This document shows, piece after piece, positions 1 to 5,046 of a DNA stretch of 6,118 bases. Made by a program: the position numbers and the translations under genes. Every line of letters begins with the position of its first letter. Position 1 is the first letter of the stretch. The stretch is from Acidobacteriota bacterium (lineage in GTDB: Bacteria > Acidobacteriota > Terriglobia > Terriglobales > Acidobacteriaceae): assembly GCA_021851625.1 (NCBI GenBank), contig JAJZCX010000098.1, positions 1 to 6,118 of the forward strand, written 5' to 3'. The notes under the pieces are model-generated. The model was not told the DNA's origin. It saw nothing but the letters and a program-made list of their open reading frames with translations, and ran no database searches.

Positions 1-1189
1 CCGGAATAGTAGCTAACACTTGATTGCTGGTCAAGCTTACCGAATTAACCGTTCCGTCATCATGGTTGGCGACGTAGACGCGCGTGCCATCCTGCAAAAC
101 GGCTACGGAAGTAGGCTTGTTGCCAACGGGAATCGTGGCAATGATCTGGCCAAAGTTGGGTGTGTCGTTGCCATAGGAGTCCAAGCTGACGTTAATCAAC
201 GTCAACGTGTTGGATTGCTGACTGACGACAGCCAGAATGTTGCCGGTATTGTAGATATCCGCCCAGACCGGCTGCGGGGTAAGACCATTGGGGCCTGTTG
301 GCAGTGTGATGACGCCATTGCGGAAGTTGGGAGTGCTTGGATTGTTGGGATTGTTGGCATCCAAATCCAATTGGTTTTGCCCACTGTCGATCACTGTAAT
401 GGTGCCACTGGCCTGGTTCAAAACAAAGGTGCGCAAATTATTGCTGGACGCGACGCCATACACTGGGCAGGCCCCCGCGGGCAAGATGGCGGAGATGGTG
501 TTCGTGGCGATTTCAATTGCCGTGATGGTTCCATTGCCCGCCGCAGACGTGCAGGATGTGGACGTGGCACCTGCGCCTTGGGAAATCGCATAGATGCGCT
601 GCGTTTGATAGTTGCCGACCAGATTGACCGGATTGGCGGTAATGGGAATTTCCAATTGCACCGCGGGTGGGTTTCCACTCATCGCAGCTACGGCACTGCG
701 GCCAGGCTCCACAACATACAACTGGCCTCCATACTGTGCGAGCAGCGAATTCGGATTCGCATTCGAAAGCAGAGTACTGGTTGTAATTTGGTTGGTTTCT
801 TCGCTGGTGGTTACTGCAAAAGTGTTGATGGTCCCATTGGCATTGGCAGTGTAACCAGTTCCACCTGAGCCATTCAAACCCATCCAGCGCGAGCCGCTGC
901 CAAGATTCAATCGGATCAGCGTGCTGTCACCGGAAAAGTCCACAAAGGAGGCCAACCCTGTGGCGTTGGGATCTTCGCACGACTGTTCAATCGAGACGGC
1001 ATTTGCGTTGCCCTGATCCACGCCGCAACTAATGACAATCGCGTACTTCTGCGGCTGGGGCGCTGGTTGCACGGGGGGAATGTTGGTTACGATCGGACGG
1101 TACACATTGCCGCATCCGAGCATGGCCGTAAGCAGACATGCTGTTCCCGTCAACACCAATGGGCGAAGCCGCCCGACACCTGACACCAC
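1..1189 (-). CDS. YVTN/YncE-type beta-propeller lipoprotein, 3' end cut by window edge
   Basis: The first 396 residues are present and the frame is still open at position 1. Translation from GTG at 1189 gives a short basic N-terminus (R7, R9), a hydrophobic stretch and a lipobox-like L-T-A-M-L-G-C with Cys26, then C-G-N-x-Y-R-P and a Pro/Gln-rich linker (38-47). This predicts a signal-peptidase-II lipoprotein anchored in the envelope. The rest is rich in Asn, Thr, Ser and Gly. Near residues 353-396 it has a typical propeller blade, I-P-V-G-N-K-P-T-S-V followed by V-Y-V-A-N, related to the YVTN repeat; less regular blades come before it (for example around T-Q-R-I-Y-A-I). GTG 1189 is chosen because GAGAGG at 1199-1204 lies 9 nt upstream; GTG 1186 is the alternative. 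The -3 lipobox residue is Met rather than the usual Leu. Cys55 and Cys71 could form a disulfide. The ligand or role is unknown. The plus-strand open frames in this region are shadows. Confidence 0.85.
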   Translation of the reverse strand, partial: MVSGVGRLRPLVLTGTACLLTAMLGCGNVYRPIVTNIPPVQPAPQPQKYAIVISCGVDQGNANAVSIEQSCEDPNATGLASFVDFSGDSTLIRLNLGSGSRWMGLNGSGGTGYTANANGTINTFAVTTSEETNQITTSTLLSNANPNSLLAQYGGQLYVVEPGRSAVAAMSGNPPAVQLEIPITANPVNLVGNYQTQRIYAISQGAGATSTSCTSAAGNGTITAIEIATNTISAILPAGACPVYGVASSNNLRTFVLNQASGTITVIDSGQNQLDLDANNPNNPSTPNFRNGVITLPTGPNGLTPQPVWADIYNTGNILAVVSQQSNTLTLINVSLDSYGNDTPNFGQIIATIPVGNKPTSVAVLQDGTRVYVANHDDGTVNSVSLTSNQVLATIP

Positions 1190-1198
1190 GCGCAGATA

Positions 1199-1204
1199 CC
1201 TCTC
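1199..1204 (-). promoter_or_regulatory. Ribosome binding site deciding the GTG start of the lipoprotein
   Basis: GAGAGG on the minus strand lies 9 nt before GTG 1189 and 12 nt before GTG 1186. The frame is open further upstream to a TGA near 1257, but no other start there has a comparable site. The spacing favours the first GTG. Confidence 0.5.
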
Positions 1205-1216
1205 AGCCAAAAAAAT

Positions 1217-1235
1217 CGTTCGCAGACCGTTCGCA
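1217..1235. repeat. Tandem 8-bp repeat CGTTCGCA, period 11
   Basis: CGTTCGCA occurs at 1217-1224 and again at 1228-1235, separated by GAC. The 11-bp period puts both copies on about the same face of the helix. The pair lies 28-46 bp upstream of the lipoprotein start, in the 100-bp gap after the YdcF-like gene. It could be a tandem regulator site or a leader element; it is also short enough to be chance. Confidence 0.35.
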
Positions 1236-1247
1236 AAAGCTACGTTG

Positions 1248-1253
1248 ATTGTA
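1248..1253 (-). promoter_or_regulatory. Possible -10 element for the lipoprotein gene
   Basis: The minus strand reads TACAAT here, one base away from TATAAT, which would place the transcript start near 1241 and give a leader of about 50 nt. No -35 hexamer sits at the right distance: TTGACC lies upstream, but only 11 bp separate it from TACAAT. This is a weak call, supported mainly by the gap between the two genes. Confidence 0.2.
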
Positions 1254-1289
1254 AATCAGGGCACGGTCAAACGGGGCGCGCAGCAGAAT

Positions 1290-1883
1290 TCAATGTAGAT
1301 GCAGGCTCCAAAGCGCGTAGCTGAGCATCTCATGCACGTATCGCAGCACGATCTCCTGCGCGGGGATGGGCTTACCAACGGGGCGTGGCGAAGTGAGTAC
1401 ATGGAGGCCCTGTGCGCGACACAATTCACGAATACGAAACAGATGCGTGCCATCGCTGACGACGATCACGCTGCGAAAATGATTGGCGCGCGCAATTTCC
1501 GCCAAGTGTTGCACAGACTGCTCCGTGTTCTGGCTCCCCGTTTCCGCAATGATGTGCGCATCCGGTACACCATGGGAGAGCAAATAATCGCGCTCGACTT
1601 CTCCTTCGCTGAAGCGCGGGTCGCTCCCACCTCCGAGCGTAACCAACATGGGCGCGTAGCCGTTGCGGTACAAATCCAAGGCGTGATCCAAACGCGCGCG
1701 CAACACGGGTGAGGGGCGTCCGTTGTACTCTGCCGCGCCAAAGACGGCAATGGCATAGGCGGGTGCGGCAAAGTCTTGCCGCTCGGCTTTGTAAATCTGT
1801 TGATAGATCCAGGCGAACCAGAGCGCAGTAAAGACCGCGGTCCAGAAGAAGATCCACCATACGATTTTGCGCAGTTGTTTCAT
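1290..1883 (-). CDS. YdcF/SanA-like DUF218 membrane-anchored protein
   Basis: The protein has 197 residues. Residues 1-6 are basic (K2, R5, K6) and are followed by a Trp/Phe-rich hydrophobic segment (about 7-28) that predicts a single N-terminal membrane anchor with the domain outside. The DUF218 fold follows: a strand with A-I-A-V-F-G-A-A (44-51), R61-R63 with L-D-H-A-L-D-L-Y (65-72), the glycine turn V-T-L-G-G-G (81-86), E94-G-E with the R98-D-Y-L-L helix, E114-T-G-S-Q-N-T (114-120), and V-V-S-D-G-T-H (141-147) before R150. This matches the conserved acidic and glycine motifs of the family. Members such as SanA and YdcF are linked to envelope barrier function, but their biochemical activity is not settled, so no reaction is assigned. 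The ATG start has no clear Shine-Dalgarno. The gene begins 30 bp after the TsaC-type gene, so it is probably co-transcribed and perhaps translated by ribosomes arriving from upstream. The final residues after the domain form a hydrophobic helix (about 181-195). Confidence 0.88.
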   Translation of the reverse strand: MKQLRKIVWWIFFWTAVFTALWFAWIYQQIYKAERQDFAAPAYAIAVFGAAEYNGRPSPVLRARLDHALDLYRNGYAPMLVTLGGGSDPRFSEGEVERDYLLSHGVPDAHIIAETGSQNTEQSVQHLAEIARANHFRSVIVVSDGTHLFRIRELCRAQGLHVLTSPRPVGKPIPAQEIVLRYVHEMLSYALWSLHLH

Positions 1884-1913
1884 TGCGTTTGTCTACCGCA
1901 CTGCAAGAGCACT

Positions 1914-2555
1914 CTATTGTAGAGCGAGCGCGATCTCATGTGCAGGAATCGCACCGACGCGGAGAATTTGCCACAGGCCCGGACGCTCCGAAAGATCCAC
2001 AATGGTGGTGGGAAGGCTGCGGGCAGTCGGGCCGCCGTCCACAATGAGCGGGAGTCGGTCGCCCAGTTGATCGCGTAGGCTGGCAGCATGGGTACACTCC
2101 GGGGCACCGCGCAGATTGGCAGAGGTTGCAGTGATGGGTAGCCCCAGCCGCTTGACGACAGCGCGGGGAATGTTGGCATCAGGCACGCGCAAAGCCACAT
2201 TGCCTGTGTTGGCCGTAACCCGCAGCGGCAATCGTGTGCCCGCACGCACGATGAGCGTCAATGGGCCTGGCCAGAATTTTTCCGCCAGCCGATCAAAGCA
2301 CGCATCCAAGTCGCGCGCTAGTTCGTAGGCCTGCGCGGCATTGGCCAGCAGCAGCGAGAGCGGCTTGTGGCGCACGCGCGATTTGATTTCATAAATGCGC
2401 TCGACCGCGCGCAGATTGACCGGATCCACAGCCAAACCGTAAAACGTGTCCGTCGGCAGGCCGACGACCTTTCCACTTTCCAAACAGGAGGCAACATAAT
2501 CGATGCGCTCCTGCTCTGGCTCATCGGGATTCACACGCAGCAGTTCGGCAGACAC
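1914..2555 (-). CDS. tsaC: L-threonylcarbamoyladenylate synthase (TsaC/YrdC/Sua5 family)
   Basis: This cytosolic enzyme makes threonylcarbamoyl-AMP from threonine, bicarbonate and ATP, the first step of the t6A modification at position 37 of tRNAs reading ANN codons. The TsaD complex then transfers the group. The 213-residue product is a single YrdC domain without the extra C-terminal Sua5 domain. Visible family motifs are P-T-D-T-F-Y-G-L (34-41), K58-S-R followed by K64-P-L, W-P-G-P-L-T (95-100), A-L-R-V-P (121-125), T-S-A-N (144-147), the T-T-I-V-D nucleotide-binding strand (183-187) and L-R-V-G-A-I (198-203). The frame is open up to 2717, but GTG 2555 is chosen because GGGAG precedes it by 5 nt, the family domain begins just after it, and the longer form would overlap the divergent methyltransferase start. 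It probably leads a minus-strand operon with the YdcF-like gene. The function is well supported; the exact start is less sure. Confidence 0.92.
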   Translation of the reverse strand: MSAELLRVNPDEPEQERIDYVASCLESGKVVGLPTDTFYGLAVDPVNLRAVERIYEIKSRVRHKPLSLLLANAAQAYELARDLDACFDRLAEKFWPGPLTLIVRAGTRLPLRVTANTGNVALRVPDANIPRAVVKRLGLPITATSANLRGAPECTHAASLRDQLGDRLPLIVDGGPTARSLPTTIVDLSERPGLWQILRVGAIPAHEIALALQ

Positions 2556-2560
2556 ATAGA

Positions 2561-2565
2561 CTCCC
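2561..2565 (-). promoter_or_regulatory. Ribosome binding site for the TsaC-type gene
   Basis: The minus strand reads GGGAG, 5 nt before GTG 2555. It is the only purine-rich SD-like run near the start of the YrdC domain, and it argues against the 54-codon longer reading from 2717. An out-of-frame ATG at 2557 sits only 3 nt from the same site. Confidence 0.5.
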
Positions 2566-2597
2566 AAAAATTGCTTGCGCCGGGGAGCGCACAACTC

Positions 2598-2603
2598 ATC
2601 ATA
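2598..2603 (-). promoter_or_regulatory. Possible -10 element for the tsaC-ydcF-type operon
   Basis: The minus strand reads TATGAT, a five-of-six match to TATAAT, which predicts a start of transcription near 2591 and a leader of about 36 nt before GTG 2555. The upstream TTGCCA is only 14 bp away, shorter than ideal, so the -35 is poor. The position within the divergent gap is what makes it plausible. Confidence 0.35.
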
Positions 2604-2630
2604 CCGCGCGCCTTGTTTGGCAAGCGAAGC

Positions 2631-2659
2631 AGGACAGCGCCACGCATGTGCCGTAGAAT
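2631..2659 (+). promoter_or_regulatory. Possible promoter for the methyltransferase-rarA operon
   Basis: AGGACA (2631-2636) and TAGAAT (2654-2659) are separated by 17 bp. The first matches four of six bases of TTGACA and the second five of six of TATAAT. The predicted start of transcription, near 2666, is almost at the ATG at 2668, which would give a leaderless or nearly leaderless message. No Shine-Dalgarno is visible ahead of that ATG, consistent with this idea. Tentative. Confidence 0.35.
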
Positions 2660-2667
2660 CTCGGTGT

Positions 2668-3507
2668 ATGCCGTCCCCGTTCAGCGCCACAGTAACGCAG
2701 CGCACAGCCACACGCATTGAGAGCCGTCACAATGCGCGCTGGAAGGAACTGCGCCATCGGCTGCTGCATCCGGGGCGCGCGGAAGATGGACGTATCGCTG
2801 TGGAAGGCGTGCATCTGATCGAAGAAGCATTGCGCAGCGGCTTGGAGTTGGAGCAGGTCTTCGTCCGCGAAGATGTTGCAGAGACGATGCAAAAATTTCC
2901 CGCACGCGAAGTCTGCATCGTGGCCGCGAGCATCTTCAATCACGGCAGCGCCACAGAAACGCCGCAAGGCGTGGCCGCGCTGGTGCAAATGCCCGTCATC
3001 GCACGGGATGCAATTTTTGAGTCCGCCAATCCTCTGCTGGTTGTGCTCGACGGCGTGCAAGACCCAGGCAATCTGGGCACGATCGTGCGTTCGGCGGAGG
3101 CATTTGGCGCGACCGGCCTGTTGCTATTGCCCGGCACAGTCAGCCCATGGAATCAGAAAACGCTGCGCGCATCGGCAGGTTCCGTCTTTCGCGTGCCGCT
3201 GGCACAGTTGCCTGTCGAAGAGGCGCTGGCAGCATTGCATGCGCGCGGCATTGCGATTTGCGCAGCGGTGGCGCACGGCGGTGTGGATGTGGATACGCTT
3301 CCATTGCAACAACCCACGGCGTTGCTGATTGGCAATGAGGGTGCGGGCATCTCCGTGGCTGCGCTGGCGCAGGCTCATCATCGCGTGCAAATTCCCTGCC
3401 CTGGCCCAGTGGAGTCGTTGAATGCAGCGGTCGCCACATCCATCCTGCTCTACGCGGCGGCGCGACAACGCATGGCTCCCACATCCACCCAGGCGGCGCT
3501 GCCATGA
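2668..3507 (+). CDS. TrmH/SpoU-family RNA 2'-O-ribose methyltransferase
   Basis: This protein of 279 residues belongs to the SPOUT superfamily and uses SAM to methylate a ribose 2'-OH in rRNA or tRNA. The N-terminal part (about 16-110) resembles the SpoU substrate-binding domain, with the helix R-I-E-S-R-H-N (16-22) and V-E-G-V-H-L-I (45-51). The catalytic knot domain shows motif 1 as L-D-G-V-Q-D-P-G-N-L-G (127-137) with N135 and the catalytic-type R141, motif 2 as I-G-N-E-G-A-G-I-S (221-229), and motif 3 as I-P-C-P-G-P-V-E-S-L-N (242-252) with S250 and N252. The exact target (23S G2251 as in RlmB, another rRNA site, or tRNA) cannot be read from the sequence, so no symbol is given. ATG 2668 is chosen over upstream in-frame starts because the extra 31 residues look non-conserved and would run into the divergent promoter region. 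It is translationally coupled to rarA. Confidence 0.9.
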   Translation: MPSPFSATVTQRTATRIESRHNARWKELRHRLLHPGRAEDGRIAVEGVHLIEEALRSGLELEQVFVREDVAETMQKFPAREVCIVAASIFNHGSATETPQGVAALVQMPVIARDAIFESANPLLVVLDGVQDPGNLGTIVRSAEAFGATGLLLLPGTVSPWNQKTLRASAGSVFRVPLAQLPVEEALAALHARGIAICAAVAHGGVDVDTLPLQQPTALLIGNEGAGISVAALAQAHHRVQIPCPGPVESLNAAVATSILLYAAARQRMAPTSTQAALP

Positions 3508-4841
3508 ATCTTTTTGATCCCACTCCACACTTGGACGATGCACCTGTGCACCGCGAAGCTCCGTTGGCGGAGCGGATGCGTCCGCGCACGTTGGATGAAT
3601 TTTCTGGACAGGAACACTTGATCGGTCACGGTAAACCGCTACGCGTGCAGATTGAGCGCGACGAGCCGGCCTCGATGATCTTCTGGGGGCCTCCGGGGGT
3701 TGGCAAGACTACACTCGCCAAGATTCTGGCCCACGCCACGCACGCATCCTTCATCGAATTTTCCGCCGTGATCTCTGGCATCAAAGAGATCAAGCAAGTG
3801 ATGAGCGAGGCCGATGCCGCGGCGCGATCTGGCGTGCGCACAGTTCTATTTATTGATGAAATTCACCGCTTCAATAAAAGCCAGCAGGATGCGTTTCTGC
3901 CGTATGTCGAACGCGGTGCGATTCGGCTGATTGGTGCGACAACAGAGAATCCCTCGTTTGAGTTGAATGCCGCGTTGCTTTCGCGCTGCGTCGTGTATGT
4001 GTTGCAGCCTCTGAGTGATGAACAGATTGTGGCTCTGCTGCAACGCGCGCTCGCCGACAAGGAACGCGGCTTGGGCACGCTGGAGATATCCGCAGAGGAG
4101 AATGTGCTGCTGCGCATCGCGCAGTTTTCCAGCGGCGACGTGCGCCGCGCCTACAACGCGCTGGAGGCTGTGGCGCGGCTGGCTGTGGATGCAGGTCTAT
4201 CCGCGCTGACGCAAACATTGCTGCAAGACGCACTGCAACAGCGCACACTGCTCTACGACAAGTCCGGCGAAGAGCATTACAACCTGATCTCCGCGCTACA
4301 CAAGTCCGTGCGCAACAGCGATGTGAATGCTGCACTGTATTGGCTGGGAAGAATGCTGCGCTCTGGCGAAGACCCCATGTACATTGCGCGGCGCATTGTG
4401 CGCATGGCAGTGGAGGACATCGGGCTGGCCGCGCCGGAAGCGCTGAACCTGACCATGACCGCGCGCGATGCGATGGATTTTCTCGGCTCGCCAGAGGGGG
4501 ATTTGGCGCTGGCACAGGCCGTAGCCTATCTGGCGCTCGCTCCGAAGTCGAATGCGATTTACGCCGCGTATAGTGCGGTGGTGGCTGACGTGGAAACAAC
4601 ACGCGCAGAGCCGGTTCCACTGCATTTGCGCAACGCACCGACAAAGCTGATGCAATCTCTGGGCTACAGCGAGGGCTACCAGTACGCACACAATGTGCAG
4701 GATCGTGTGGCCGACATGGAGTGCCTGCCTCCGGGACTAGAGAATCGCAGCTACTACCACCCCACGGATGAGGGCCGGGAAAAACTGCTGCGCCAGCGCA
4801 TGACAGAGATTGCGCAGATTCGGCAAAAGAAGAAAAAGTAA
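3504..4841 (+). CDS. rarA: Replication-associated recombination protein A (AAA+ ATPase, RarA/MgsA)
   Basis: RarA is a cytosolic AAA+ ATPase of the RarA/WRNIP1/Mgs1 family, related to clamp loaders and RuvB, that acts at stalled or damaged replication forks. The 445 residues match the usual full length. In order: L-A-E-R-M-R-P (21-27) and F-S-G-Q-E-H-L (33-39) at the N-terminus, Walker A G-P-P-G-V-G-K-T (62-69), Walker B V-L-F-I-D-E-I-H (114-121), the H-R-F-N-K-S-Q-Q-D (121-129) segment, sensor 1 G-A-T-T-E-N-P (144-150), a likely arginine finger R161 in S-R-C, sensor 2 in S-G-D-V-R-R (210-215), then the helical lid and tetramerisation region with S-G-E-D-P-M-Y-I-A-R-R (287-297) and E304-D-I-G-L-A. 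The tail (410-425) keeps the family's L-P-P-G-L-E and Y-Y-H-P-T motifs and ends in a lysine run. The start overlaps the preceding stop as ATGA. All key residues are intact. Confidence 0.97.
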   Translation: MNLFDPTPHLDDAPVHREAPLAERMRPRTLDEFSGQEHLIGHGKPLRVQIERDEPASMIFWGPPGVGKTTLAKILAHATHASFIEFSAVISGIKEIKQVMSEADAAARSGVRTVLFIDEIHRFNKSQQDAFLPYVERGAIRLIGATTENPSFELNAALLSRCVVYVLQPLSDEQIVALLQRALADKERGLGTLEISAEENVLLRIAQFSSGDVRRAYNALEAVARLAVDAGLSALTQTLLQDALQQRTLLYDKSGEEHYNLISALHKSVRNSDVNAALYWLGRMLRSGEDPMYIARRIVRMAVEDIGLAAPEALNLTMTARDAMDFLGSPEGDLALAQAVAYLALAPKSNAIYAAYSAVVADVETTRAEPVPLHLRNAPTKLMQSLGYSEGYQYAHNVQDRVADMECLPPGLENRSYYHPTDEGREKLLRQRMTEIAQIRQKKKK

Positions 4842-4850
4842 AAAGAAATA

Positions 4851-4894
4851 TGGGTGCCACATCCTAGTTGCGTTCATTGCGACTAGGGTTGGAT
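4851..4894. repeat. Intergenic hairpin repeat between convergent genes
   Basis: The arms ATCCTAGTTGC (4861-4871) and GCGACTAGGGT (4879-4889) form an 11-bp stem with two G-T wobbles on the plus strand and a 7-base loop, GTTCATT. The flanks read TGGGTGCCAC and TGGAT. The layout TGGGTGCC-x-ATCC-stem-loop-GGGT-GGAT is like a dispersed intergenic hairpin that I recall from Terriglobia genomes; this is recollection, not a search. No T-run follows on either strand, so it is not a standard rho-independent terminator, though it may protect or end convergent transcripts. Confidence 0.6.
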
Positions 4895-4925
4895 AAAAAA
4901 TGAAACTCCGGACCACGACACGTCA

Positions 4926-4960
4926 CTCCTAGCAACAGACTAGAGCAAAAAATCTAGGGG
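4926..4960. repeat. CTAG-centred nested inverted repeats
   Basis: CTCCTAG (4926-4932) can pair with CTAGGGG (4954-4960) through one wobble. Within that span, CTAGA (4940-4944) pairs perfectly with TCTAG (4953-4957) around the loop GCAAAAAA. The two pairings exclude each other, so alternative structures are possible. A run of six A (4947-4952) lies in the loop, which is six U in the minus-strand transcript coming from dsbD. No function is assigned. Confidence 0.45.
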
Positions 4961-5004
4961 AATGTCCATGAGCCAAGTGCTGCCTTCCCGTGCAAAGACC
5001 TTCT

Positions 5005-5033
5005 GGATTCTTCGCTTCGTTCAGAATGACAGG
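5005..5033. repeat. Short dispersed-type element GGATTCTTCGCTTCG...AGAATGACAGG
   Basis: The sequence contains ATTCT (5007-5011) and AGAAT (5023-5027) as a 5-bp stem around an 11-base loop holding TCGCTTCG. I recognise the type: GATTCTTCGCTTCGCTCAGAATGACA-like elements recur between genes in many bacterial genomes, and when translated give the spurious peptide I-L-R-F-x-Q-N-D. Here the variant is TTCGTTC rather than TTCGCTC. It lies 14 bp beyond the dsbD stop codon and could act in ending or stabilising its message. Confidence 0.55.
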
Positions 5034-5046
5034 CACAAGAGAAAAG

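Noticed and set aside
20..868. Plus-strand open frame of 282 codons
   Set aside because: It is antisense to the beta-propeller lipoprotein, starts at TTG without a ribosome site, and its translation lacks any recognisable domain; the minus frame has a signal peptide, lipobox and propeller blades.
2575..2667. A 31-residue N-terminal extension of the methyltransferase
   Set aside because: It would cover the divergent promoter region and run close to the tsaC start; the SpoU-type N-terminal domain begins after the ATG at 2668.
2556..2717. A 54-codon N-terminal extension of the TsaC-type protein
   Set aside because: The extension has no family similarity that I can see, overlaps the methyltransferase start and removes the GGGAG-spaced GTG from use.
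3871..4860. Minus-strand open frame of 329 codons opposite rarA
   Set aside because: RarA on the other strand has every family motif. The antisense translation is rich in Arg, Ser, Pro, Ala and Cys with no domain, as expected of a shadow in GC-rich DNA.
4861..4900. Rho-independent terminator after rarA
   Set aside because: The stem is good, but on the plus strand it is followed by GTTGGATAAAAAA rather than a T-run, and on the minus strand no T-run follows either.
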